Source of the DNA: Thinopyrum elongatum
Lineage: Eukaryota > Streptophyta > Magnoliopsida > Poales > Poaceae
Length of the DNA stretch: 64,000 nt
Assembly (NCBI GenBank): GCA_011799875.1
Contig: CM022297.1
Location: 541,120,795 to 541,184,794 of the forward strand
Direction of reading: 5' to 3'
Shown: positions 53,698-64,000 of the stretch, piece after piece
Position numbering within the stretch: position 1 is the stretch's first letter
How the letters are laid out: each line of letters begins with the position of its first letter
Notes under the pieces: generated by a model
The model's database searches: none
Seen by the model: the letters and a program-made list of their open reading frames with translations, nothing else
Told to the model about the DNA's origin: nothing
Made by a program: the position numbers and the translations under genes

Positions 53698-54132
53698 ATG
53701 CCCGGCCCGCATCCTCGCCGTCGACCCGTTCGCGACGACGTCCTGCTTCAGACGAGCCATGTCCGGGACTGGGCTCCGCCGGGCTGGCACTGGGAGGTGC
53801 TACCTTCAGGGGGGCGCCGCTTGGTGAGGAACCCGGCCCCGGGTCCCGTCGTCGACCCGGAGCTCCTTTGGTGGCGTTCGCGTGGGCCACTTTCGGTGCG
53901 GAGGGAGCCGGCCCCGCCGGAGGTGGTACGTCGCCGTGTCAGGGAGGAGGACGAGCACGTCCGTCGCTACATGGCTGCTATGGACGTCAGGTTCTCCAAT
54001 ACCTGGCAGGTTCTTTGGGGATCTCACCCGAGCTATGATCCTGTGATGGTTCCTTCTCTTTGGGTGTCCACCGCCCGCGCCTCAGGAACCGCGAGTGAAC
54101 TAGATTATTCGATAGTGTTCGATCTATATTAG
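53698..54132 (+). CDS. CACTA-associated ORF of unknown function
   Basis: The frame is 144 residues, arginine- and proline-rich, with W-A-P-P-G-W-H-W-E-V, P-E-L-L-W-W-R and R-R-Y-M-A-A-M-D words. The cluster of W-x-W motifs and basic charge suggest a nucleic-acid-binding or structural protein, but no domain is recognised. It lies between the transposase half and the protease gene and is probably part of the same transposon transcription region. It appears intact. Confidence 0.5.
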   Translation: MPGPHPRRRPVRDDVLLQTSHVRDWAPPGWHWEVLPSGGRRLVRNPAPGPVVDPELLWWRSRGPLSVRREPAPPEVVRRRVREEDEHVRRYMAAMDVRFSNTWQVLWGSHPSYDPVMVPSLWVSTARASGTASELDYSIVFDLY

Positions 54133-54145
54133 CTAGCTAGTGATG

Positions 54146-54272
54146 TATTCGATAATATTCGAGACGATGTATTCGAGATTATATATATTATTCGATAATA
54201 TTCGAGACGATGTATTCGAGATTATATATATTATTCGATAATATTCGAGACGATGTATTCGAGATTATATTT
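54146..54272. repeat. Minisatellite, about 45-bp unit, three copies
   Basis: Repeated 'ttcgataatattcgagacgatgtattcgagattatatata'. It is a tandem array directly after the ORF above. Confidence 0.9.
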
Positions 54273-54385
54273 GATGATGCATATTATGTACTATGATTCA
54301 GTTTTTCCTTATTGATTGCATGCATGCATTGTAATTTGAATACTAAATTGTTTTATATTTCTTTTGAATTAGTTAAATAAAAGCT

Positions 54386-57300
54386 ATGGACAATACCGGC
54401 AGAGAAGGAGAGGAGGCCCTGTTCAACATCATACGCTCATCCCCTCGCCAAGATGAGTTTGAAGAAGATGACGGCTCGCAATATCTGAACCCTACCGGTG
54501 AGGGTATGATATTTGATGAAGACGAACGAATAGATGAAGTCCAGAACTATGATTATGATGACGAAGAAAATGTTGATCTTGAAATAACAAAGACCGGCGA
54601 GGTATATTTATATAAGTAGGCATCTGGTGATCATCACATGTTTTAAATGATTTGTATATATATTAACGAATCGATCTTTCTTCTTTCAGCCCTCCGGATC
54701 GAGCAAATCTTCTACAGGCAGCAGGACAGTGCGAGGCCCGGCCAAAAAGTTGAAGGATGGCGTAAAGTACAACATCGATGCCATCAAACCTAATGGCGAA
54801 CCAAGCGAGCCAAAGAAGAAAGCGGGCAAGTTCGTTCATCAGTGCGGAGTTCTTGTGAAGGACCAAATCCCGATCTCCATTCAAGAATGGAAAAAGCCAG
54901 CAAAGGAACGTCCAGATCTTACTTTTGTTGACCAAAGAGCAAAAGATCTGCTTTGGGAATCTCTCATGTCACATTTCACCCTACCAGATCATTTCACAGA
55001 TGCAGATGTGCAGAAAGTCAAGGACGCTGCTCTTAGGAAGATAGCGCTTGCATTCAACAACCACAAGAAAAGTATATGGGCCAAGTACGTTGAAGGAGGA
55101 AAGAAGACTCCAGAATTCATGGGAACACTGGAGAAGCAAAGAGATCACTGGCCCGCTTTCGTGAAATTCAAGGAATCAGAATTAGCTAAGGAACAGTCGA
55201 GAATAAACAAGCTCAATGCCTCGAAAAAGGAGCATTACCATAGGCTGGGGCCAGGTGGCTATGCGGTGGCCCGGCCTAAGTGGGATAAGGCTGAGCAACA
55301 GATGGTGGATGCAGGGGTCATTTCAGTTACATTGAGCTGGCCCCCCAGGTGCAGGACTTGGTTCTATGGGCATGGGGGGACGTTGGACCCAAAGACAGGC
55401 AAGGTTTTGGAGAAGGCAAATCTTAAAGGAGCGGACCTCAAACTACTTGTTGCAATAGAAGAGGCTCGAATGTGGGTGTTCACGCCCAACAGAGAGAACG
55501 ACGAGCTTACGCGCGCCCTAGGAAATCCTGAACACCCAGGAAGAACACGAGGCAAAGGCGTTGTTCCGTGGTATGAGGGGTTTGAGGACTGGAACGCCGA
55601 CTACAGAAGCCGTGCGAGAAAGAAGATGGAGGAGGACAAGAAGAGGAAGCTGGAGGAGGAGCAGAGGAAGCAGGAAGCAGAACGCCTTCAAGGCCTAGAA
55701 TCAGCACACGCAGAGTTGGCACTCCAATTCCAGCGGCAGCAGCAGCAGATCGACTCACTTAGCCAGGAATGGGGGTCTCAGCAGCGGCAGCAGCTAGCGG
55801 ATCCAGCATTGGATAGCACCGTCCCATCCATGCCGAGAAGCAGCGTGGGCTCCGCCCCGGGCGAGGCACTGCTGGATAGATACCCTGTAGATGACATCAT
55901 GGAAAACACTAATTGTGAGCTACACTTCAAAATGAAGAACATATCCATGAAGGTGGCGGACGCCGTTGCTTATACAAATACCCCTGAAGTAACCTTCCAT
56001 TGCAACCTGATTCCAGCTGGCTATGCTTGTGTCGTGGTTGATGAAGTGGTGGCACAATGTTCGGGGCTAGAGCTTGACATTCCTGGAGGTGACGACGAGC
56101 ACACACTGGGAGAGACCATACATCATATCATTCTATGGAGAAAGGATTGCATCATCTCTCCAAGGCCACCGACACCGCGTCAGTCGACTCCTCCTCCAAG
56201 TCCGCCACCGCGTCAGCAGACTCCCGCTCCTCCAAGTCATCAGCCACCGCCTCAGCAGAGTCCTGCTCCTTCAAGTCCGCCAACGCGTCAGGCCACTCCT
56301 CCTCCTCCAAGTCCGGCACTACGTCAGCCCACACCTCCTCCTCCAAGTCCGGCACCGCGTCAGCCCACTCCTCCTTCTCCAAGTCCGGCAACGCGTCAGC
56401 CCACTCCTCCTCCTCCAAGTCAGGCACCGCGTCAGCCGTCTCCGCTGCCTCAGCGGGCTACGCCCCTAAGCAACAGCGGAAGAGAGCCGCCGCAGCTATG
56501 GTGGCTAGCGGTACAAGTACAGGTACAGGAGGCAAGAGATTACAATTTGGTCCAAGCCTCACGCCTCTTCCGAAGAGGCCTTACGACCTGACTGAGGAGG
56601 AAAATGAAGCAGAAGTGCAAGCCCAAGTGAGGGCCCATTTTGGACCGAAACGGCCACCGCCGCCAAAGGAAAAAGTACCTGAGCATGTCATTGACCACTT
56701 TATTCGTATGGCTGAACCACCAGATCCCAAGCCTATTGACTCAGATTATGAGCGCCAAATCAGGAAGGCATATCAAGCACAAAAAAAGGAGTCGAGCTTG
56801 AGCTCGAGCTCCAGCCAAGCAGCTACCAAAAAAAGCGGGAAAACTGTTCCCCAGCTGGGAGAACAGGCGGTGCAATCAATCCCCCCGCTCATTGTACCAA
56901 CACATGCGAGTACCGGCGCCGATCAGCTGGTAATAACCGACGCTCATAGAAGGATGGCTGAAGAGGCCGGTATCACTGTTTATCAACTCCTAGAGATCGA
57001 GCCCATGGATATGATTAGAGAGGAGGACATAAAACGGAAATATGCCCGCGGCGAACCTATGTTCAAGCCTGAGGAGGTCAAGAAGCTCTCAACGAGAATA
57101 TATGAATTGCATGAATGGTACATGAAAATTGACAAGACTACCAATCGAGAGTCCCTCATGGTGAAAGTCAAGCCAGAGTATTACTACCATGGGAATGATC
57201 TGTATGTTGAGTTTACAGAACTGTTTCATTTATTCAATCAAAACGCACTCGACAAATCTATCGTCAGTTGCTATTGTCTGTAAGTGATTTCTTTCTGTAA

Positions 57301-58438
57301 TTTAAGTCTCAAGCTGCTAGCTGTAGTGCTCGTTGATCATTACCTGTAATTATCCTCACTATATTCTTTTCTGTGGTATTATGCAGGATGAAGATCTATG
57401 AAATGAAAATAGCTGGACGCTATGGCATTGGGTTCATTGACCCAAATACCATTAATCAAGAGACATGGACGCATCCATGGGAACGAAAAGACACAGAGAA
57501 AAGCTTGCTAGAGTTCTTGAAGCTCCTAAATACCAATCGAGATATACTACTTCCTTACAACTTCGGGTGAGTCTCACACTGTCTTGTACTACAAATTCTA
57601 TTTTTGCTTACTAGCTAGATGTTAATAAGTGTATAGGGTTTAGGGTAGTTGATGAGTGTTAGTCACATGCCCGCTTAATTTATACATGCAAACGTGTGCG
57701 CATGCAGTTTCCACTGGATCTTGTTAATCATTCAAGTTGAAGATGGAAAAGTTGAAGTACTGGACTCACTACTTAAACCAGTTACTGAGTACGAAATCGT
57801 GAAGGGGATAGTCAATAGGTAATTTCAATCATTATCGAACTATATATGTCGGCCTCTTTAGTTCGTCATTTCCTGATATCAACTAATTAATAACTCCGTT
57901 ATTCATTTTCTTTGCCGGCGGGCAGGGCTTGGGAAAATTTCATCAAACAGGTTCCAGGCACTTGGAAAGAAAAGCTGAAATGGTATCGACCCAAGGTAAT
58001 TAATTAAGTAGTACTAGCTAGCTACCATCTCTTTAATTCTAGTTTCAATACCATTAATTATCATGCTTGATTAATTATTATCTGATTGAATTCTATTCTC
58101 ATAAAGGCCATGAAGCAGGCGCAGGAGACTAATTTATGTGCATACTACGTTTGCGAGAACATTCGCATGATGGCGTCCGAAAGGAGCAGATCTAATAGAT
58201 AGATATGGGTACGTTTGCCAGGACACTAATCACAATTTTTACATCATTATCGATATCTAATATATATACACAGAACTAATACATGCATATTTAATCTCCT
58301 TCTTTAAAGTTCAACGAGATGCGGGATAAGCTCCTACCAACGGATCGCGTACGAGCAATTCAAGAGGAAATAGCGGGATTTTTGCTCGACCAGGTCATAG
58401 ATCCCAAAGGAGAGTTCCATTACCCGCTACCGCAGTAA
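54386..58438 (+). pseudogene. CACTA-encoded Ulp1/C48-like protease with DUF8039-like and proline-rich regions
   Basis: Predicted exons: 54386-54601, 54690-57279 (with one frame change near 56440-56470), 57387-57566, 57708-57818, 57926-57995, 58107-58208 and about 58311-58438, all GT..AG. The order is an acidic N-terminus, a basic region, a K/E/Q-rich coiled coil (55620-55790), a segment with P-A-G-Y-A-C-V-V-V-D (DUF8039-like), a Pro-rich repeat, and then a C48 fold. The latter shows catalytic F-H-W-I-L-L, V-L-D-S-L and N-L-C-A-Y-Y-V-C-E (His, Asp, Cys). A TAG at 58200 precedes the last exon. Such proteases accompany TNP2 genes in grass CACTA elements; their role is unclear and may be protein or SUMO processing (inference). 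The frameshift and stop make this copy doubtful. Confidence 0.75.
56170..56450 (+). repeat. Proline-rich minisatellite in the C48-like gene
   Basis: About eight units of mostly 36 bp built from 'ccaagtccggcaccgcgtcag' and 'cccactcctcctcct'. The unit is a multiple of three, so length change keeps frame. It encodes P-P-P-S-P in one frame and S-S-S-K-S-G in another, and both frames are open. Confidence 0.88.
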
Positions 58439-58677
58439 TGCCTCCATGTAGGAGAAATTGTATATACCAAATTGCATATATACATGTGTATGTGTGAATG
58501 GTCGTGCGAGACATTCGATGATATATATATATAATCGATTCTACGAGAAATTCTATTTATATATATGCATAACGTGTACAATATGTAGTATCATAAAATA
58601 CCAGCAAATGAAAAAGAATTAAATAGAAAACACAAAATTAAAGGAAAAATAAATCATAAACCCAAAACCCCCCAAAC
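58439..58677. other. AT-rich 3' spacer of the CACTA element
   Basis: Sequence between the protease stop and the 3' subterminal array, with (TA)n near 58520-58535. No feature. Confidence 0.6.
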
Positions 58678-58880
58678 CTTTTAGTACCGGTTGGTGTTAC
58701 CAACCGGTACTAAAGGTCTCCCAGCCCCCGGCGCTGGCTCGTGCCATGTGGTGGCCCTTTAGTGGCGGTTCTTGTTGAACCGGTACTAAAGGGGGGGGGG
58801 GCTTTAGTCCCCACACTTTAGTGCCGGTTACAGAACCAGCACTAAAGGGCCTAATGAACCTGTGCTAAAGACCGGTTCTG
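58678..58880. repeat. 3' subterminal repeats of the CACTA element
   Basis: Copies of TTTAGTACCGGTTGG and CCAACCGGTACTAAAG plus diverged CACTTTAGTGCCGGTT forms lead to the terminal CACTAGTG. It includes a run of 12 G at 58790-58801. Confidence 0.9.
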
Positions 58881-58888
58881 CACTAGTG

Positions 58889-59141
58889 GCGGCGGCGCAG
58901 GAGGGAGCTACGAGACAGCTGCAGGCCTTCGGCTTCACGAACGACGGCGTCCTCTTCACGGGGTACCCGGTGGTGGGGTACCAGCATCGCATCCAGGCGT
59001 CTGGCTCATGCATCGACGGCCCAGAGGATGACCTCCGCTCCTCCTGCGCCTGGGACCCGCGCATCCGGGGACTCTTCATGTACAACTCCGGCTTCAGCGT
59101 CGCACTCTCCAAGGCGCCGGCGTTTGTAGCTGACATGCAAC
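58889..59141 (+). pseudogene. L-gulonolactone oxidase-like gene, middle part
   Basis: Continues the gene interrupted at 47597 after removal of the CACTA element and one GCG copy. It encodes F-T-N-D-G-V-L-F-T-G-Y-P-V-V-G-Y-Q-H-R, D-G-P-E-D-D-L and C-A-W-D-P-R-I-R-G, all conserved in plant gulonolactone oxidase-like proteins, and ends A-P-A-F-V-A-D-M-Q. A Copia LTR begins at 59142. The C-terminal catalytic part should lie beyond the window. Confidence 0.85.
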
Positions 59142-59636
59142 TGTTGGATATTATGATGATCTTAAAGACTAAACTGTGGCTGTTATGCTCTAAAGATTAA
59201 AGGATAATCTTAAGTAAGAAATATCTTAAGAGCTACAGTTAATTGCTACAGTAGGCGACGGCTACAGTGCTGCTTACCTACTCCTGTGAGCTGTCCTGAT
59301 CAGGGGCAGCAGCTGACCAACCAGGTGTCTGTCCCCTGGTGTGCAGTGCAAATATTTAAGGAAAGGAGAGAGGAGAAAGAAGCTACGGCTGCTGGCTAGC
59401 TGCTGCTCTAAGCTATCCATTTTCACTCACTCACACTCTCTCAAGAACTAAAGAACAAGGCTGCTTATCAAGCCCTGCCCTGAAACACCGGGAAGAGCAA
59501 GTACACATAGCAGATCAAGCAACTGAAGTGACGGAAGCAGTAGAGGAGATGGCAGGACCTTCAGAACAAGGTAATTTACATCTCCTGATAAGTTTGTGGC
59601 TTAAACTTATGCTACATGATCCTAGAGGATTCAACA
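59142..59636 (+). repeat. 5' LTR of the second Copia element
   Basis: About 495 bp, TG...CA, with 'aaatatttaagg' near 59350 as a possible TATA-like site and a CT/AC-rich start region at 59420. The partner LTR is beyond the window, so the 3' boundary rests on the primer site alone. Confidence 0.75.
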
Positions 59637-59637
59637 A

Positions 59638-59650
59638 TGGCACCAGAGCC
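59638..59650 (+). promoter_or_regulatory. Primer-binding site of the second Copia element
   Basis: TGGCACCAGAGCC, two mismatches from the usual TGGTATCAGAGCC of plant Copia elements, one base after the LTR end. Confidence 0.65.
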
Positions 59651-61531
59651 AATAGTTTTAAGTTTGAGCCCTTATGTTCATCCCCATGTTTGATCTGTTG
59701 TGGTCAAGTTAAAGGAACAAGCTGTTCTTCCTAAAAGATCAAGGCTTGTTTTTATTTTAGCCCTAAAGATTTAAGGTTCTAGCCCTAACAGATCAAGTAA
59801 GTATCAAGGGTTTCATCTGATGATGATCTAAAGTGGTGGTTGATGCTTATAAATAAAATCCCGAAATTTAAGAAAACCCTAGATACTGGAATTCCCCATT
59901 TCTCCTCTGATTACATAGTTGTGGTTTCGGTTTTATGCATGTACTGATGAGGAAATGAACAAGTTATGCCTAAATTCTAAATATTTCCTCAAAACCGAAA
60001 CCCTAGCTATTGAAATTAATGATTCCCTCCTGTTGTTAATGTTTATGGTTTAGGTTAAGACTCAATTGAAGTGGGGATTATATCAATTGAAGCAAACTAA
60101 TGCAAAAATCCCCAATTGCCGAAACCCTGATTCCAGAAATCCCCAAATTGGATGAACCCTAACCCTAAGTTATGAAATTTCCCAAAATTTGGGGGCAAGT
60201 CCTAATCCTAAATCAAGAATTAACGGCAGTGGAAGATTACCTGGGGGCTGAGGTGTTCGTCACCGACGTGTGGCATTGCCATGGTCGCCCACTCATGTTG
60301 GCCATCTCGGCTGGGCTTGCGTCCGAGCCACTTGGTCTCCGCTGCACCAGCCAGCGGCTGCGGCTCCCTCATGCGCTTGTCGTTGTCGGAGCTCGCCGTT
60401 TTACTGGGTCCTGACGCCGCTCACCGTCACAGGTGCTGCGACGATGCCCGCACGCGCAGACGCGTTGCACAGGGCACCGGCAAACCCCGCTCGACGGAGC
60501 CTCGCGCAGGCCAAGCCGCACGGGACCCTGGCGAGTGTGGTTCACCGGCGCCGACGCCCTTCTCCGTTGCAGCCGGCATCGCCGCTGCCCCTCGCTTTCT
60601 CCTGCGTCGTCGCCGCGCATGGGAAGAAAGGGGATCGGGGAGGAGAAATGGATTAGGGTTTGGGGAGGCTGGCGCTAGCTGGATGGCCCCTTTTTGGTTC
60701 GGGCCAGCAGCGGCTGATGGGCCAGTAAGCCTAGGTGGCCGGCCTGGAATCTAAAGGGGGAGTGGGGAAGCTAGGCTGGGCTGGATTCTTCTCCGGTCCA
60801 GCTCAGCAGCAAATAATTTGCCCCGGAAAAAAAATTATGTCATCTCTGCCCCAACTAAAGAAAATCTGTGTTAAGGGCAGAAATAAACTCAGGAAAAATG
60901 ACAGATATTTTTCCTGATAATGTTCACATTTTATGCAATAAAGCGAGCATTTTAGGGCTAAATTTTATGCATAAATTATTATGGTTATTTTTTTGGTAAT
61001 TTAATTATTTAGGAATGTTAATTTTTGTTATATTTTAATATGTCATGCCAAGCCATGTTTAAATTGCTGCAAATTAATTATGTTAAGTTATTTTTCCATT
61101 ATGGCATTTTATTTTGATGATGAAAATTATTATGGCCATTATGGCATAACGTTTCCACTGCGAAATAAAGTTTAATGGATCCTCAAATTAAGTGTGGTTT
61201 TATGCTTTGTCATTCTGACCAAAGTTGTTTGACGGGCATTTAAACCGCAAAATTCTTTTATTGATCCGTTTCACTTCTGGCCAAAGCTGATGTGAACCAG
61301 GTTAGTAGAAGAAACTAATGAAGTGAGGATCGTTAAAGTGTGGTTTTTTATTTATCAATTTGGACAAAGCTAATTGATGAATATCTATCCACAAAATTTT
61401 GTTGTTCATTTTCATCTCTGGCCAAAGCTGATTTGAATATGATCAATAAAATTTAATTATGATGATGATAATGCTTACTAAAGCATTTTGAATTTTCTTT
61501 TGCAACACCTAATGTCTCTCATATTGCTGGA
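59651..61531. other. Long leader of the second Copia element with a GC-rich island
   Basis: Mostly AT-rich, with repeated 'ggccaaagctgat' words at 61215-61440. Positions about 60240-60760 are sharply GC-rich with plant 5'-UTR/coding-like composition; see the finding on possible gene capture. Confidence 0.5.
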
Positions 61532-64000
61532 ATGCTTAATGGCATTGAGCAACTTAATGGTAGATATTATGGTACATGGAAGGAGAAACTTGAAATAACG
61601 ATGGCCTTACTCAATATTGATTCTTGAAATAAAGATGGCCTTACTCAATATTGATTATGCTCTCCTTAATGATCCTCCTGAGGCACCTAAAGAAAATGAT
61701 GAAAATTATGATGCCCTCAAGAAGGATTATGAGGTTATGAAGGCTAAGTGGGATGACTCTAATCGCAAATGCCTTATGATGATAAAGGGTTCCATTACAC
61801 AGAGTATGAGGGGAGCCCTTCCTGACTGTGAGACAGCTAAAGGGTATTTTGCCAAAATTGAGCATCAATTTAGGGGTCTTCTAAGGTTTATGCAACAAGT
61901 CTTATTAGGAGACTAATTGATGAAAAGTATGATCCCACTGGAATTCTTCGAGAGCATATCATGAAGAAATGCAACATGGCTACCAAACTCAAGACAATGG
62001 AAATGGAAATCTCTGATGGTTTTCTTGTCCATTTTATTATGTCATCTCTGCCCCAAGAGTTCGCTCCATTTGTGATTAACTATAATGCAATGGACGTGAA
62101 ATGGAGCATTAATGAAATGATGGCACGCTGTGTGCAAGAAGAAGAAAGGCTAAAGGCTGACAGAATTGAGCATGCAAATCAATTCAAGGTTTCACAAAAG
62201 AAGGGGTACAATAAATTTGTGAAAAATTATATGAAGCCTAAGCCTAATAAATTTAAGGGTAAAGGCCAGTCTTCCAAAAGCTCTCAACCAAAGAAGCCTG
62301 AAAAAGTTCCTAATGAGGAAGGGAAAGATCCCGATGGATGCCACTTTTGTGGAAAAGGAGGGCATAAGCAAAAGGATTGCTTTGGTTTTAAGAGATGGCT
62401 CAACAATAACGGTACTGATGTAATTACTTTTGTTGAAGAATCCCTTTATGTTAATTATGCCACCAACACTTGGTGGATTGATTCAGGTGCAACGATTCAT
62501 ATTTCAAACTCGTTGCAGGGATTCCATATGAGGAGGACCCTAAAAAGAGGGGAAAGAACCATTAGAGTTGCTAATGGTGTTGAAGCTGACGCCGAGGCAC
62601 TTGGAGATTTTACTCTTATACTTCATACCGGCTTCAAGCTTCTACTTCATGATGTTCTTTATGTCCCCTCAATGAAACGGAATTTAGTTTTTGTTTCATG
62701 CTTAGATGATGATGGTTCTGTTTGTCACTTTGGGAATAAGCAATGTATAATTATGTATGACAGTAATAATGTTGGTCTTGCCTTCAGACAAGACAAACTT
62801 TATGTAATTTCCCTCTGTGATGATGTGAATAATGTGGGTTCTACCTCGAATATGAATGTCAGTACCAAACGCAAGCGCAATGACAATGAGACTTCTTTGA
62901 AATTATGGCACTATCGGTTAGGCCATATTTCGAGGGGGAGGATTGAGCGTCTCATTAAAGATCAAGTTCTTCCTTCTCTCGATTTTTCAGATGCGGATGT
63001 TGATCATTGCATCGACTGCATCAAAGGAAAATATGCCAAGCAAATTAAGAAAGGTGCAAACCGAAGCACGGGAGTTTTGGAAATAATTCACACGGATATA
63101 TGTGGTCCGTTTAATGTGAGATCGGTGGATGGTTTTAACTCCTTCATAACGTTCACCGATGATTTCTCCTGTTATGGATATATTTATCCCGTTAAAGAAA
63201 GAGCAGAGGCATTAGACAAGTTCAAGATTTTCAAAGCTGAGGTTGAAAATCAAAGTAACAAAAGGATTAAAGTTGTGAGATTTGATCGTGGTGGTGAGTA
63301 CTACGGCAGACGCTACTTATGGCCAAACTCCTGGACCATTTGCAAAATATCTACAGGAAAATGGCATTATGGCCCAGTATTCAACACCAAGCGAACCTCA
63401 ACAAAATGGGGTGGCTGAAAGGCAGAACCGCACCCTTATGGATATGGTGTGGAGTATGTTAAGCCACTCCACTTTGCCGATAAATTTATGGATGGAAGCC
63501 CTTAAGACAGCAGCACATATTCTCAATAGGGTTCCCAGTAAATTGGTGCCTAAAACACCATATGAATTATGGACTAGGAGAAAACCGACCCTGAACTATT
63601 TTCATGTATGGGGTTGTCCAGCTGAAGCAAGGATTTTCAATCCAATTATGGGAAAATTAGACCCCAAGACAGTCAGTTGCCATTTTATTGGTTATCCTGA
63701 CAAATCTAAAGCATATTGGTTTTATTGTCCAAATCAGGCAACAAAATTTGCTGAAACAAGACACGCTGTGTTCTTGGAAAATGACATGATGAGGGGGAGC
63801 ATGGCACCCCGGGAAATATTTTTGGAGGAAAAACGGGAATATGTCCCGACTCCAATTATTCAAGAACCTATTTTCCCGGTGTCTGCTGATGTTGTACCTC
63901 CTGCTGAAAGGATCATTAGTGCAACACCTGCTGAGACTCCTGTGACTATTTCAGATGTCTCATCTGATGATGTTCCTGTTGAAAGTTCTCAGCAGCCTCA
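61532..64000 (+). pseudogene. Copia gag-pol, 5' portion with frameshifts, truncated by window end
   Basis: Gag begins near 61532 (M-L-N-G-I-E-Q-L, then Y-Y-G-T-W-K). It is thrown out of frame by a 34-bp tandem duplication at 61589-61656. TAA (61914) and a further frame change near 61900-61960 follow. The zinc knuckle C-H-F-C-x4-H-x4-C lies at 62341-62382, protease W-I-D-S-G-A near 62474, and integrase motifs H-Y-R-L-G-H, H-T-D-I-C-G-P-F and D-D-F-S follow. A frame change near 63310-63335 is followed by N-G-V-A-E-R-Q-N-R and an open frame to the window edge. RT and RNase H would follow outside. This copy is inactive. Confidence 0.85.
61589..61656 (+). repeat. 34-bp tandem duplication in gag
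   Basis: CTTGAAATAACGATGGCC... (61589-61622) is repeated with one change as 61623-61656. Its length is not a multiple of three, so it breaks the gag frame. Confidence 0.92.

Larger units (their letters stand above)
47598..58888 (+). mobile_element. CACTA (En/Spm) DNA transposon, 11.3 kb, defective
   Basis: The ends are CACTAGTAGAAAAATGG (left) and, read inward, CACTAGTGCAGAACCGG (right). The flanks are GCG (47595-47597) and GCG (58889-58891), the 3-bp duplication expected for CACTA. Arrays of TTTAGTACCGGTT-type inverted subterminal repeats lie at both ends and again internally at 52734-52891. It encodes a TNP2-like transposase with an internal deletion, a small membrane ORF, an unknown ORF, and a multi-exon C48/Ulp1-like protease gene. 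It sits inside the gulonolactone oxidase-like pseudogene. Confidence 0.95.
59142..64000 (+). mobile_element. Copia LTR retrotransposon, 5' part, runs off the window
   Basis: The 5' LTR 59142-59636 starts TGTTGGATATT and ends TTCAACA. A primer-binding site (TGGCACCAGAGCC, 59638-59650) resembles the initiator tRNA-Met complement. A long leader and a gag-pol frame follow. The left target flank is GCAAC (59137-59141); the right one is outside. It is inserted in the gulonolactone oxidase-like pseudogene. Confidence 0.88.

Noticed and set aside
60270..60754. Three overlapping plus-strand frames in the GC-rich island
   Set aside because: Overlapping open frames with no domain point to GC composition; the island is reported as a possible captured fragment but not as a gene.

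Overview
The window looks like nuclear DNA of a Triticeae grass (wheat, goatgrass or a close relative). I infer this from very high transposon density, nested LTR retrotransposons with long LTRs, large CACTA elements with 'TTTAGTACCGGTT'-type subterminal repeats, plant intron-exon structure (GT..AG, GTAAGT donors) and grass gene families. Nothing bacterial or viral was seen. Almost all of the window is transposable elements (TEs); only two host gene loci are supported.

Layout. 1-2650: repeat-rich intergenic DNA with a 148-bp tandem duplication and a 941-bp Mutator-like non-autonomous element (1698-2638) flanked by perfect 9-bp target duplications. 2842-4262 (minus): an apparently intact three-exon class III peroxidase gene with a TATA box. 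5236-6579: a decayed Mutator transposase and a zinc-finger-like fragment. 7100-16700: a complete Athila-type Gypsy retrotransposon on the minus strand (TSD TGCTG) with gag-protease and an accessory ORF but no reverse transcriptase or integrase. 17345-23556: a complete but mutated Copia retrotransposon (TSD TTTTT). 24310-40294: a local amplification of a repeat unit containing a palindromic pair of Mutator-like elements, with an unoccupied paralogous site at 24743-24751, interrupted by a truncated minus-strand BARE/Angela-like Copia (30752-33326). 40404-40493: a possible terminal exon of an unknown gene. 41692-44517: a PIF/Harbinger element (TSD TAA) that keeps only its Myb/NAM-associated ORF1. 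46622-59141: an L-gulonolactone oxidase-like pseudogene split by an 11.3-kb CACTA element (47598-58888, TSD GCG). From 59142 to the window edge: a second Copia element inserted in the same pseudogene.

How it works together. The peroxidase would be a secreted haem enzyme and is the only plausibly functional host gene. The other coding sequences are TE proteins: gag, protease, integrase, RT, TNP2 transposase, a C48/Ulp1-like protease and Harbinger ORF1. Most carry stops, frameshifts or deletions, so most elements look non-autonomous or dead. The main biological interest is structural: recoverable nested insertion order, an inversion between two inverted copies of one transposon that can be read against an empty paralogous site, a Copia gag whose start codon lies in the LTR upstream of a putative intron crossing the LTR boundary, and one repeat copy full of one-base deletions that may be an assembly artefact.

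Limits: no alignment or database search was possible. Family names are given only at the level supported by motifs, and splice sites are predictions.
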